A stretch of DNA of 32,486 nucleotides from an uncultured Clostridia bacterium (GCA_947630675.1 CANRIN010000018.1:1-32486), one strand, 5' to 3'; shown: positions 23,727 to 32,012, counted from the first letter of the stretch. Translations and numbers: made by a program. The notes: generated from the letters alone by a model not told the origin.

Positions 23727-24034
23727 AGTACTTCCTCGGCAGACTCCTCGCACTCGCGGCGGGTGTCGCCGCTGCATACAAAGCGTCCGCGCAGATATGC
23801 CTCGTAGTGACCGTTCACGTTCCTGATGCTTATTACTTCCGCCATCTTTCTTATCTCCTTTCCGAGGCGCATGCGCCTGATACCGATTGCAATCTGATAT
23901 GCCGCCATGGGCAGCGCGATGAAGAGAAGCGTCATGTCGATGTGTCCGTCCGAGCCGCCCGCAGCTATCGTCGCCAATATCGAGACCGCGAGGATGGCAA
24001 GCCCGAGAGCCAGATCGTTTTTTGCCTGTTTCAT
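23711..24034 (-). CDS. Small two-span membrane protein, unknown
   Basis: 107 residues from ATG 24034, supported by GGAGG 8 nt upstream; the longer frame extends into noncoding AT-rich DNA. There are two hydrophobic spans (about 8-26, LALGLAILAVSILATIAAG, and 33-52, MTLLFIALPMAAYQIAIGI), then a basic stretch (RRMRLGKEIRKM), and a cytosolic tail with a strand-rich VISIRNVNGHYEAYLRGRFVCSGD and a terminal helix (ECEESAEEVLYG). I do not recognise the family. Its stop codon lies within the last codons of the convergent 142-residue gene. Confidence 0.65.
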   Translation of the reverse strand: MKQAKNDLALGLAILAVSILATIAAGGSDGHIDMTLLFIALPMAAYQIAIGIRRMRLGKEIRKMAEVISIRNVNGHYEAYLRGRFVCSGDTRRECEESAEEVLYGAA

Positions 24035-24175
24035 TCTTTCGACCTCCTTTGTGACTCTATCATAGCAGAGCGTATGTCCTAAAAAACGGACTTTCAAAAA
24101 ACTTTTCCGAAAAATCCGAAAAAATTTCCGATACATAAGAACTGCCGTTTCGGCGGCGCGCCGGCGCGGATAATA

Positions 24176-24204
24176 TTGACTGCGCAGGGGTTAAGTGGTA
24201 AAAT
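24176..24204 (+). promoter_or_regulatory. Promoter of the MBL-hydrolase-MurF-Ddl operon
   Basis: TTGACT (24176-24181), a 17-bp spacer and TAAAAT (24199-24204), about 40 bp before the first start codon. The stretch before it (24060-24175) is A-rich with no gene. Confidence 0.75.
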
Positions 24205-24246
24205 AACTAGAGCGATACGTTCGGATATTCGATTCGGAGGTGTGAC

Positions 24247-25098
24247 ATGGCTGACGCGAAAAAGTATCTCACGGCGGAGTATGCCGAAAAGACATGGGTG
24301 ATATGCGAGTCGTTCCTTGACGACATGTTTCTTCTGGAGGGAGAGGACTCTGCGCTCCTTATCGACACCGGCACCGGCATCGGCGACCTCAGGGGATACG
24401 TCGAAACTCTTACCGATAAACCGGTGACTGTCGTGCTCACCCACGGACACGTCGACCACGCGGGCGGCGTGCGGCAGTTCGAGAAGGTGTGGGTCCACCC
24501 GGACGACTTCGAGGCGGTGCGTACGCTTACCGTCGAGGCGCGGCGAGGCTACGCGTCGAACTTCCTCGCGTCGCTCCGCGAGCGCGGCGGGGAGCCGCCG
24601 TTTGAGCTTGAGGACATAACCGATTACTCGCGGGACCTTCCCGAGCTGCTCCCGCTTGAGGACGGACACATCTTCGACCTCGGCGGACGAAGGGTTGAGG
24701 TCATACACACCCCCGGCCACACTCCGGGCGAGGTGGTGCTTATCGACCACGGGGCGCGTATACTCTTTTCGGGGGACGCCGCAAACCCAAACCTCCTGAT
24801 GAACTTCCCGAACTGCCCGCCGATAGAGACGGCGCTTCATGCGCTTCTCAGGGTACAGGCGAGGGAGAGCGAGTTTGACGCGAACTTCAACGGCCACATC
24901 CCCGTCATAGACGGGAAGACGTGGCCTCTTCCCGAAGGCGTCCTCGGCGACTGCATAGAGTGCATGAAGGGCATCATGGACGGCTCGGTTCCGCCCGAGA
25001 CCGCGCCGGGGATGTTCGGACGCGCTCCGCGCACCGTCGCGAAATACGGCAAGGTCATGATAAGCTACGACCCGAACAATATCTATATAAAGGACTAG
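24247..25098 (+). CDS. MBL-fold metallohydrolase
   Basis: A 283-residue metallo-beta-lactamase-fold protein. The signature THGHVDHAGG gives H66, H68, D70 and H71; the next ligand is in HTPGHTPGEV and the bridging Asp in LFSGDAA, so the metal site is complete. It has no signal peptide and is a general cytosolic hydrolase of the glyoxalase II/RNase Z-like superfamily rather than a drug-resistance lactamase. GGAGG is 6 nt before ATG. It is the first gene of a tight four-gene run; the next gene starts 5 nt after its stop. The substrate is unknown; hydrolysis of thioesters or lactones is inference. Confidence 0.9.
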   Translation: MADAKKYLTAEYAEKTWVICESFLDDMFLLEGEDSALLIDTGTGIGDLRGYVETLTDKPVTVVLTHGHVDHAGGVRQFEKVWVHPDDFEAVRTLTVEARRGYASNFLASLRERGGEPPFELEDITDYSRDLPELLPLEDGHIFDLGGRRVEVIHTPGHTPGEVVLIDHGARILFSGDAANPNLLMNFPNCPPIETALHALLRVQARESEFDANFNGHIPVIDGKTWPLPEGVLGDCIECMKGIMDGSVPPETAPGMFGRAPRTVAKYGKVMISYDPNNIYIKD

Positions 25099-25103
25099 AC
25101 TGT

Positions 25104-25883
25104 ATGCAGGCTGTTGTCGGTGGCATAAATACGAATTACGAACTTGCGGGCGAGGGAGAACCGCTCGTGCTCCTGCTGCACGGATGGGGCTCGAGCCTCG
25201 AGCCGTACCGCCCGACGATGGCAGTGACGGGCGAGAAGTTCCGTACGGCGGCGCCCGATTTCCCCGGCTTCGGAGGCACGTCCGAGCCGCCGGAGGAGTG
25301 GGGCGTGGACGACTACGCGGACTGGACGGAGAAGTTCGTCGCGTTCCTCGGCGCGGAGCGGGTCATAATTTTCGGACACAGCTTCGGAGGAAGGGTCGCG
25401 ATAAAGCTCGCGAGCAGAGACCGGCTTCCGTTCACGCTCGAGAGGCTGGTGCTTATCGATAGCGCCGGGATAATCCCCGAAAAGAGCGCCGGAGATAAGC
25501 TGAAGGCCAAAATGTACAAGGCGGGGCGCTTGGTGATGACCTCCTCGCCGATGAAGAAGCTCTTTCCGGGCGCGGTGGAGAGCATGAGGCGGCGCGTCGG
25601 CTCCGCCGACTACAACGCGGCCTCTCCGCTGATGCGGCGGGTGCTCGTGAACACCGTAAACGAGGACCTCGAGCCGCTGCTTCCGAGAATAAAGGTCCCG
25701 ACGCTCCTGATATGGGGCGAGAACGACACCGCGACGCCGCTCTCGGACGGGAAAACGATGGAACGCCTCATCCCGAACGCGGGGCTCGTCACGCTGAAGG
25801 GCGCGGGGCACTACTCGTTCCTCGACGACAGGTACACATACGAGAGGGTCATAAGATCCTTTCTGAAGATAGGGATGGCATAG
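25104..25883 (+). CDS. Alpha/beta hydrolase
   Basis: A 259-residue alpha/beta hydrolase with the full triad: S93 in IFGHSFGG, D208 in GENDTATP and H236 in GAGHYSFL. The oxyanion motif is LLHGWGSS and the early PDFPGFGGTS loop is typical. ATG 25104 follows AAGGA located in the end of the previous gene; the longer upstream frame overlaps that gene and is discarded. The stop TAG abuts the MurF start with no gap, which argues for coupled translation. In Clostridia a hydrolase of this group often precedes a MurF-Ddl pair; a role in cell-wall precursor recycling is possible but unproven. Confidence 0.9.
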   Translation: MQAVVGGINTNYELAGEGEPLVLLLHGWGSSLEPYRPTMAVTGEKFRTAAPDFPGFGGTSEPPEEWGVDDYADWTEKFVAFLGAERVIIFGHSFGGRVAIKLASRDRLPFTLERLVLIDSAGIIPEKSAGDKLKAKMYKAGRLVMTSSPMKKLFPGAVESMRRRVGSADYNAASPLMRRVLVNTVNEDLEPLLPRIKVPTLLIWGENDTATPLSDGKTMERLIPNAGLVTLKGAGHYSFLDDRYTYERVIRSFLKIGMA

Positions 25884-27464
25884 ATGGTTTTGACGGTTTA
25901 TATCCTCGCGGCCGTTATCTGGGCGATAACGGCGTATGAGACGCTCCGGCACGAGCTTCACATGTTCCAGCAGAGCGGCTACAAGATAAAGACATACTTT
26001 TTACGGACGTTCGAGAAGCCGAAGGCTTTCCTTCCGTATCCGCTGCTTGTGGCGGCAAACCTCGCGGCGCTCGTGGTATACCGCTATGGATACGGCGTTT
26101 TCGGCGTCATGGCCTCGGCGCTCGCGTGCGGGATATTCGCGTTCTTTATGATGCCGAAGCCCGCAAAGAAGCCGCTCGTGTGGACGGCGCGCGTGAAGCG
26201 CCTCGCCGCGGTCTGCGGCGTGCTGCTGCTTGCATCGGCGCTGCTGCCGGCGTTCCTCCTGCCGAGATACGCGGGCGAGCTGTGGAGCGGGCGCGCGCAC
26301 TTTATATGTGCGTTTGTGACGGCGCTCACGCCGTGCGTCGTCTCGCTTGCGTGCGTCATCAACTCTCCGATGGAGAAGGCTATAAACAATAAGTACATCA
26401 ACGAGGCGCGGCGTATCCTCGCGGACATGCCGAACCTCACCGTCGTCGGCGTCACCGGCAGCTACGGAAAGACAAGCGTGAAGAACTACCTCGCGGCGCT
26501 CCTCTCCGCAAAGTACAACACCCTCGCGACGCCGGAGAACTACAACACTACGCTCGGAGTCGTCCGCACCGTCCGCGAGAGGCTGAAGCCGACGCACGAG
26601 GTTTTCGTCTGCGAGATGGGCGCGCGGCATGTAGGGGACATCAAGGAGATATGCGAGCTCGTGCATCCAGACTGCGGCATCATCACCGCCGTCGGCGAAC
26701 AGCACCTCGAGACCTTCGGCTCCCGTGAGAACATCCGAAGGACGAAGTACGAGCTTGCGGACGCAATACCGCCCGAGGGCGGGCTCTTTGTCAACATAGA
26801 CAGCGACGGCATATCCGCCGAACCTCCGAGACACGGACACTTCACCTACGGCCTCGGCGAGGGTGCGGAGTGGCGCGGAGAGGTCATATCCGTCTCTCGG
26901 AAGGGGAGCGCGTTCCGCGTGACCTCGCCGGACGGGGAAACTGCGGAGTTCGAGACGCCGCTCATTGGCGCGCACAACGTCCAGAACCTTGTGGGCGCCA
27001 TAGCGTGCGCGCACTCGCTCGGCGTACCGCTCGAGGATATGCGCCGCCCGCTCCGGCGGCTCGAAGCGGTCGAGCACAGGATGCAGCTCATACCTCGCGG
27101 AGACGTCACCGTCATAGACGATGCGTACAACTCCAACCCAGCCGGCGCCGCCGTGGCGCTAGAAACTCTGGGCCTCTTTGAGGCGCAGAGGATACTCGTC
27201 ACGCCGGGCATGGTCGAGCTCGGCGAGCGCGAGAAGGAGCTCAACCGCGAGCTCGGTGAGCGCGCCGCCGCGCACTGCGACGCGGTAGCGCTCGTCGGCG
27301 CGAACCGCGCGGCGCCGATAAAGGAAGGACTGCTCGCCGCGGGCTTCGACGAGGGGAAGATATATGTCGCGCCCTCGCTTGACGACGCGATGAAGTGGGT
27401 CTACGCCCTTCCGGGCGCGGAGAAGGTCATACTTCTCGAGAACGACCTGCCGGACAACTACTGA
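25884..27464 (+). CDS. murF: MurF-type Mur ligase with N-terminal membrane domain
   Basis: 526 residues. The first 165 hold about five hydrophobic segments (1-18, 50-66, 70-90, 106-126, 139-160), an anchor not found in the standard soluble MurF of about 450 residues. The Mur ligase core follows: P-loop GVTGSYGKTS (189-198), the ATP/substrate region ATPENYNTTLGV, GVHEVFVCEMGARHVGDI-like strand, AVGEQHLETFGS, and the C-terminal ligase domain with IDDAYNSNPAGA. This core adds D-Ala-D-Ala to UDP-MurNAc-tripeptide. Placement directly before ddl, which makes D-Ala-D-Ala, strongly supports the assignment. There is no gap from the preceding hydrolase. A related amide ligase (MurT-like) is less likely because of the DAYNSNP motif. 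Confidence 0.9.
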   Translation: MVLTVYILAAVIWAITAYETLRHELHMFQQSGYKIKTYFLRTFEKPKAFLPYPLLVAANLAALVVYRYGYGVFGVMASALACGIFAFFMMPKPAKKPLVWTARVKRLAAVCGVLLLASALLPAFLLPRYAGELWSGRAHFICAFVTALTPCVVSLACVINSPMEKAINNKYINEARRILADMPNLTVVGVTGSYGKTSVKNYLAALLSAKYNTLATPENYNTTLGVVRTVRERLKPTHEVFVCEMGARHVGDIKEICELVHPDCGIITAVGEQHLETFGSRENIRRTKYELADAIPPEGGLFVNIDSDGISAEPPRHGHFTYGLGEGAEWRGEVISVSRKGSAFRVTSPDGETAEFETPLIGAHNVQNLVGAIACAHSLGVPLEDMRRPLRRLEAVEHRMQLIPRGDVTVIDDAYNSNPAGAAVALETLGLFEAQRILVTPGMVELGEREKELNRELGERAAAHCDAVALVGANRAAPIKEGLLAAGFDEGKIYVAPSLDDAMKWVYALPGAEKVILLENDLPDNY

Positions 27465-27477
27465 TGAGAGGTGCAGC

Positions 27478-28662
27478 ATGAACATACGAGTCGGACTTTT
27501 TTTCGGCGGAAAGAGCGTCGAGCATGAGGTGTCGGTCATAACCGGCCTTCAGGCGGCACAGAACATAGACCGCTCGCGCTTCGACGTGATACCGATATAC
27601 ATCACAAAGCAGGGGGAGTTCTACACCGGCGACGAGGTGGGGAGAATAGAGAGCTACCGCGATATTCCGACGCTGCTCCGCCGTTCGACGAGGATAAACC
27701 TCGTAAACGACAACGGACGCGTCTGGATGGTGCGCTATCCCGCAAAGCGCTTCGGGTCGAGCATCGTTGGAGAGCTCGACGTCGCCCTGCCCGCCGTTCA
27801 CGGCACGAACGGAGAGGACGGGACGCTTCAGGGTTTCTTCAACCTCATAGGGCTGCCTTACGCCGGATGTGACATACTTTCAAGCGCCGTCGGAATGGAC
27901 AAATTCGTGCAGAAGTGCGTCCTGAAGGAGTGCGGGATCCCGGTCCTTGACGCTCTGCGGCTCCGCTCCGGCGACAAGGCGGCCGCGGAGAAGATAGAGG
28001 AGAAGTTCGGATACCCCGTCATAGTCAAGCCGATAAACCTCGGCTCGTCGGTGGGAATAAGCGTAGCGCACGACCGCACGGAACTCGAGGACGCGCTTGA
28101 GCTTGCGGAGACCTTCTCGGAGCATCTGCTTGTCGAGCCCGCCATAGAGGAGCTTGTCGAGATAAACTGCGCCGTCCTCGGCGACGGGAACGGCGCTGTC
28201 GCGAGCGAGTGCGAGCGCCCGCTCGGCACGGACGAGATACTGTCCTATGAGGACAAGTATGTCGGCGGAGGGAAGAAGACCTCCGGCGCGTCGAAGGGAA
28301 TGGCGACGCTCGGCCGCGAGCTCCCCGCGAAGATATCCGACACCATGCGCGACGAGATACGCTCGCTTGCGCTCCGCGCATTTGAGGCGCTGGGGTGCAG
28401 CGGCGTCGCGCGAATAGACTTCCTGCTCGACGGCAGGGAGAAGAAGATATACCTCAACGAATTCAACACGATACCCGGCTCGCTCGCGTTCTACCTCTTT
28501 GAGGCGGCCGGGATGAGCTATCGGGATATGCTGACGCGGCTTATCGGAATAGCGCTCGACCGCGCCCGCCGCGAGCAGAACATCACATATTCGTTTGACT
28601 CGAATATTCTCGCGTCCGCAAGTCTGGGCGGCGCAAAGGGGAGCAAGGGAGCAAAGCGCTGA
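27478..28662 (+). CDS. ddl: D-alanine--D-alanine ligase
   Basis: A 394-residue ATP-grasp enzyme joining two D-Ala. The N-terminal motif is FGGKSVEHEVSVITG, then AVHGTNGEDGTLQG; ATP-binding has VIVKPINLGSSVGIS (182-196); metal ligands are in ARIDF (D314) and LNEFNTIPG (E328, N330). Before the omega loop it reads SYEDKY (K260, Y261), and the Tyr is the marker of D-Ala-D-Ala specificity rather than D-Ala-D-Lac (VanA-type) enzymes. At 394 residues it is a little longer than most Ddl (about 305-370), with a basic Gly/Lys-rich tail. It follows murF by 13 nt. Beyond it come locus E and a terminator, so it is the last gene in the run. Confidence 0.96.
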   Translation: MNIRVGLFFGGKSVEHEVSVITGLQAAQNIDRSRFDVIPIYITKQGEFYTGDEVGRIESYRDIPTLLRRSTRINLVNDNGRVWMVRYPAKRFGSSIVGELDVALPAVHGTNGEDGTLQGFFNLIGLPYAGCDILSSAVGMDKFVQKCVLKECGIPVLDALRLRSGDKAAAEKIEEKFGYPVIVKPINLGSSVGISVAHDRTELEDALELAETFSEHLLVEPAIEELVEINCAVLGDGNGAVASECERPLGTDEILSYEDKYVGGGKKTSGASKGMATLGRELPAKISDTMRDEIRSLALRAFEALGCSGVARIDFLLDGREKKIYLNEFNTIPGSLAFYLFEAAGMSYRDMLTRLIGIALDRARREQNITYSFDSNILASASLGGAKGSKGAKR

Positions 28663-28668
28663 CGCTTT

Positions 28669-28928
28669 TCGCGGGAAATCGCGCTCGCTTCGCAATTCCC
28701 AAACAGTCAGTAGACCGTTTGGGATTCTGATGCGCCCGGTAGAGGGTCGGATGCGGTATAGGTTCGAGGACCCCAGGATCAGCAGAAAGTCGGTACGTCG
28801 GCGCTTTGCGCCGAGGTCTTATGCGCCCGGTAGGGGTTAAGCGCGGTATATGTCGGCGGGCGCATTGTCGCCGGAAATTTACCGATTGGACTTATTTCGC
28901 CGCCTTCGGCGGCGAAACTCTGCGAGGC
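28669..28928. repeat. Palindrome-rich intergenic locus E
   Basis: The 3' spacer of ddl. It starts with the CGCGGGAAATCGCGCTCGCT block also found in B and D, then CCCAAACAGTC/GACCGTTTGGG (near 28697-28722, one arm mismatch), a TCTGATGCGCCCGGTAG block, a roughly 90-bp module (28786-28876) also in C with ACGTCGGCGC/GCGCCGAGGT and long-range ATGCGCCC/GGGCGCAT pairing, and TTTCGCCGCC/GGCGGCGAAA (28895-28917) with the ACTCTGCGAGGC tail. No gene is seen in it. Confidence 0.85.
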
Positions 28929-28937
28929 ATGAACGAT

Positions 28938-28979
28938 AAAAGCACACCGCGAAACGAGAGTTTTGCGGTGTGCTTTTTG
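28938..28979. terminator. Bidirectional terminator after ddl
   Basis: A long stem, AAAAGCACACCGCGAAAC/GTTTTGCGGTGTGCTTTT, with GAGA loop (one G-T pair), followed by TT on the plus strand and A-rich on the other side. It can close both the ddl operon and the minus-strand MerR operon. Confidence 0.85.
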
Positions 28980-29065
28980 TTGAAAGATGTGTCTTAAATT
29001 CTCGACCTTGCCTTATGCTCTTGGTCAAAGGCACCGTTTGCTTATTGAGGTGTTGTCCCGCAAAG

Positions 29066-29446
29066 TCAGCACGGGGGAAGGTCGTTCTCGGCGGGGCGGA
29101 GCTCGAGGTCGTAGCGCTCTATCTTGTGGTTGAGCCGTTCAAGCGCCTCCTGCATATCGGCTATCCGCTCCATAAGTTTCGTTCGCTGTTCAACGAGTAT
29201 GTCGCGCCTCTCGCCCGCGGTGTGTTCACCCTCGCGGAAAAGAGCGACGTAGCGGACGAGAGCCTCGATCTGCACTCCCGCGCCGCGCATACACTTCGCA
29301 AGCTCTATCCAACGGCAGTCCGCTTCGCTGTAATCCCGTATGCCGCCGGAGGTGCGGTGCACCTCCGGGATGAGGCCGACCCGCTCGTAGTAGCGGAGGG
29401 TGTCTGGCGAAAGACCGTACTTTTTGGATACTTCCGCAATAGTCAT
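29066..29446 (-). CDS. MerR-family transcriptional regulator (AdhR/NmlR-like)
   Basis: 126 residues. The N-terminal MerR helix-turn-helix reads MTIAEVSKKYGLSPDTLRYY then ERVGLIPEVHRTSGGIRDYS, and a C-terminal coiled coil (about 75-115) mediates dimerisation. It lacks the metal-binding Cys tail of MerR/CueR. Cys44 and Cys52 are present; Cys52 lies where the aldehyde-sensing Bacillus AdhR is reported to have its key thiol, so sensing of reactive carbonyls is a sensible inference. It starts 5 nt after the upstream reductase stop and is the last gene of the operon. The probable target is the 19-bp-spacer promoter at 31839-31869, which heads the same operon, giving autoregulation. Confidence 0.9.
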   Translation of the reverse strand: MTIAEVSKKYGLSPDTLRYYERVGLIPEVHRTSGGIRDYSEADCRWIELAKCMRGAGVQIEALVRYVALFREGEHTAGERRDILVEQRTKLMERIADMQEALERLNHKIERYDLELRPAENDLPPC

Positions 29447-29451
29447 TGATA

Positions 29452-30624
29452 TTACCTCTTTGAAAGAATATCTGCAAATTTAGTCATTATATCGGGGATA
29501 GCGATACCCTGCGGACAGATGGACATGCAGGACCCGCAGCCGATGCAGGCGGAGGGCAGCTCGTCCGGTCCCATCGCCTGAAGCATGAAGCTGAGTGCCG
29601 CGCCGCCGCCGTTGGATGCCTCGTTGTACATCGAAATGAGCTTGGGAATGTTGAGCGACTGCGGGCAGCCCTCGGTGCAGTAGCTGCATCCGGTGCAGGG
29701 GACGAGGGTGAGCTTCTTTGCTATGACCGCGTCGAGGACTGCGGCCTCCTCGGGAGAGAGGGGCGAGGGGGCAGAGAACGTCTTGACGTTGTCCGCAAGC
29801 TGCTCCGGCTTTGTCATGCCGCTGAGACAGACCTTGACGTTTTCGAGCGACGCGACGAAGCGGAACGCCCAGGACGCTATGCTGTCGTCCGGACGGAGCG
29901 CCTTCATCGCGGCCTCGTCCTCCTCGTCGAGCTTTGCGAGGCTGCCGCCCCGGCAGGGCTCCATGACTATGACCGGTATCCCACGGCTTGTCAGCAGCTC
30001 ATACGCGCCCTTCGCGTCCTGGAGCCGCCAGTCGAGGTAATTGAGCTGCATCTGTACAAACTCAAAGGTTCCGGCAGGGAAGAGGTCGAGGAACTTTTCG
30101 AGCGTGTCCTTGCGGGCATGGGTGGAGAAGCCGAGGTGGCGTATCCGACCGAGACGCTTCTGCTCGAGCAGGTAGGGCACGACGCCAAGCTCGCCGTTCG
30201 TGTAGAAGCCGAACGAGCTGTCGCAGACGTTGTGCATAAGATAGAAGTCGAAGTAGTCGACGCGGCAGCGCTGAAGCTGGCTCTCGAATATCTCCGATAT
30301 CGAGCCTATCGTCTCTCCCGCGAGGTAGCCCTGGAATCCGAGCTTGCCGTCCTTATAGTTCATCATGTGGCCGGGCAGCTTTGTCGCCAGATAGAAGCTG
30401 TCGCGCGGAAGCTCGCTCAGCACCTCGCCGACGAGAGGTTCGCTCTCGCCGTTGTGGTAGCGGAAGGCGGTATCGAAGTAGTTGACTCCCGCCGCATACG
30501 CGTCAAGGATCATCTTTCTTGCGGCCTCGCGGTCGATGGGACCGCGCTCGGCGGTGGTGGGGAGGCGCATATTGCCCATGCCTAGACGGGAGACCCTTTT
30601 GCCGCAGAATTCGTTATAGATCAT
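29452..30624 (-). CDS. Aldo/keto reductase with ferredoxin-type Fe-S domain
   Basis: 390 residues. The aldo/keto reductase barrel (about 1-290) has the full catalytic tetrad: D51 and Y56 (FDTAFRYHNGES), K82 (ATKLPG) and H131 (YLMHNV). The C-terminal part carries two Cys clusters of 4Fe-4S type, C310/C313/C316/C320 (CTGCSYCTEGCP) and C360/C363/C366/C370 (CIGCGSCMSICP), as in the Clostridial Fe-S aldo/keto reductases that probably couple carbonyl reduction to ferredoxin. GGAGG is 9 nt before ATG. It lies between a second Fe-S reductase upstream and MerR downstream on the same strand. The substrate is unknown; an aldehyde or sugar-derived ketone is likely from the family and the regulator. Confidence 0.92.
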   Translation of the reverse strand: MIYNEFCGKRVSRLGMGNMRLPTTAERGPIDREAARKMILDAYAAGVNYFDTAFRYHNGESEPLVGEVLSELPRDSFYLATKLPGHMMNYKDGKLGFQGYLAGETIGSISEIFESQLQRCRVDYFDFYLMHNVCDSSFGFYTNGELGVVPYLLEQKRLGRIRHLGFSTHARKDTLEKFLDLFPAGTFEFVQMQLNYLDWRLQDAKGAYELLTSRGIPVIVMEPCRGGSLAKLDEEDEAAMKALRPDDSIASWAFRFVASLENVKVCLSGMTKPEQLADNVKTFSAPSPLSPEEAAVLDAVIAKKLTLVPCTGCSYCTEGCPQSLNIPKLISMYNEASNGGGAALSFMLQAMGPDELPSACIGCGSCMSICPQGIAIPDIMTKFADILSKR

Positions 30625-30680
30625 GTGAGTACCTCCGTTTTATGTATATTTAAACTTGTCGGGCTTGTTGGGAACACTGT

Positions 30681-31802
30681 TCACTCGCCGAAGAGCGCTG
30701 CGGCGGCGCGCATGTTTTCGCGCACCGAGACGCCGAAGGGGCACCGCTCTTCGCAGGAGCCGCACTTGACGCACTCGCCTGCCTTGTGGTCGAGCAGCGC
30801 GTAGTGGCCGCGCACCGACGGCTCGTCGCTCTGCCGCGCGAGGTCGTAGTACTTCGTCACCATGGCGACGTCGATGCCGACGGGGCAGGGCGCGCAGTGC
30901 GTGCAGTAGAGGCACCGCCCCTGCCAGTTCACGCGCGGGAAGCCGGATAGGGCGGCGGCGTAGTCGCGCTCCGCGTCCGGCGTTACTTCGTATGCAAACG
31001 AATCGGCGAGCTGCTCCGCATCCGCCGCGCCGGAAAGGATGCACGCGACCGCCGGACGAGTCAGCGCATAGTGGATGCACTGCACGACGGTGAGCGGAGT
31101 GCCGGCGGGGGAGTCGTTCCCGAGAAGGAGACCGCCCGCGAACGGCTTCATCACCGTCACGCCGACGCCGAGACGCTCGCACTCATGGTACAGCTCGGCG
31201 CGCTTCGGCTCGAGAGCCATCGACTCCTTGTCGAACTTGTAGTCCCACACCACTTCGCCGGAGGGGACGAGGTCGTAGGCCGGGTTCACCGAGAACATCA
31301 GCACGTCGATAAGCCCGCTTCTCACGGCGGCAAGAGAGGTGTCCGGGTCGTGGCTGCTCATGCCTATCGCGCGCACCTTTCCCTCGCTCTTGAGCTTGAG
31401 GAGGTACTGTGGCATTCCGTGCTCGAGGACGGAGGACCAGTCCTCGAGGTCGTCGACGAAGTGTATCATCGCGACGTCTATGTACCCAAACTTCCGGAGC
31501 AGGTCGTCGAATGCGGGGACAGCCTCGCTAAGCTCGCGCGTGCGCTTGTACTGTCCGTCGAGCCACGCAGAGCCGAAGTGCCCCTGAATGACGAACTTTT
31601 CGCGCCGTCCCTTCAGTGCAGACGCGAGCCGCTCACGCGCGCCGGGGTCGGGGGTGAACAGGTCTATGTAATTGGCGCCGTTCTGCTCCGCGAGGTCTAT
31701 CATGGCCCCCACGCCCGCCTCATCCTGATGGACGAACGCCTCACAGCCGAGACCTATTTCGCCGACGGATATGCCGGTCCTTCCGAGTTTTCTTGTGTTC
31801 AT
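30681..31802 (-). CDS. Aldo/keto reductase-like Fe-S protein with altered active site
   Basis: 373 residues with the same layout as the next gene. It has a barrel (about 1-280) and two Cys clusters, C297/C300/C303/C306 (CLYCTHCAPCP) and C344/C347/C350/C354 (CVKCGSCEERCP). Of the tetrad, D47 (YIDLFTPDPG) and H114 (AMIHFVDD) are present, but the Tyr position reads PDPG and the Lys position VIQGH, so standard hydride-transfer catalysis is doubtful. The same IDLFTP...VIQGH pattern is, as I recall, common in a Clostridial subfamily. GGAGG is 7 nt before ATG. It is the first gene of the three-gene operon and follows the MerR-type promoter. It may bind a different substrate or act in electron transfer. 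Confidence 0.85.
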   Translation of the reverse strand: MNTRKLGRTGISVGEIGLGCEAFVHQDEAGVGAMIDLAEQNGANYIDLFTPDPGARERLASALKGRREKFVIQGHFGSAWLDGQYKRTRELSEAVPAFDDLLRKFGYIDVAMIHFVDDLEDWSSVLEHGMPQYLLKLKSEGKVRAIGMSSHDPDTSLAAVRSGLIDVLMFSVNPAYDLVPSGEVVWDYKFDKESMALEPKRAELYHECERLGVGVTVMKPFAGGLLLGNDSPAGTPLTVVQCIHYALTRPAVACILSGAADAEQLADSFAYEVTPDAERDYAAALSGFPRVNWQGRCLYCTHCAPCPVGIDVAMVTKYYDLARQSDEPSVRGHYALLDHKAGECVKCGSCEERCPFGVSVRENMRAAAALFGE

Positions 31803-31838
31803 ATCGTTACCTCCGTATATGTTTCAGCCTGTGACACA

Positions 31839-31869
31839 AGTATATACCTTGGAGCGGACTCTAAGTCAA
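31839..31869 (-). promoter_or_regulatory. MerR-type promoter of the aldo/keto reductase operon
   Basis: Minus strand: TTGACT (31869-31864), a 19-bp spacer, then TATACT (31844-31839). The spacer carries the imperfect dyad CTTAGAG-TCCG-CTCCAAG (31865-31848, one mismatch). A 19-bp spacer with a central dyad is the hallmark of MerR-family promoters, where bound regulator untwists DNA. A TATATA at 31846-31841 would give 17 bp and could permit basal activity. The regulator is presumably encoded at 29066-29446. Confidence 0.7.
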
Positions 31870-31935
31870 GCGATATTTGCATCGCTGAGGAAAAATGCGG
31901 CATAAGCTGTCGCAGGCCGCCGTTTTTTGACAGAA

Positions 31936-31970
31936 TCGAGCGGCGCGGGCATATAGCCCGCGCCGCTCGA
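31936..31970 (-). terminator. Hairpin after the truncated XRE-type gene
   Basis: A perfect 15-bp stem, TCGAGCGGCGCGGGC/GCCCGCGCCGCTCGA, with a 5-nt loop, 43 bp after the minus-strand stop. The T tract after it is poor (TTCTGTC), so termination may be inefficient. Confidence 0.55.
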
Positions 31971-32012
31971 TGTTATGGGAAACGTATATCGGAAGTTAGC
32001 TGAAAAAACGTT

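Noticed and set aside
24247-25098. Metallo-beta-lactamase resistance enzyme
   Set aside because: No signal peptide and only the generic MBL signature; the operon context is cell-wall metabolism.
27478-28662. Vancomycin-resistance-type D-Ala-D-Lac ligase
   Set aside because: The SYEDKY segment before the omega loop carries the Tyr typical of D-Ala-D-Ala ligases, and no vanH/vanX-like gene is adjacent.
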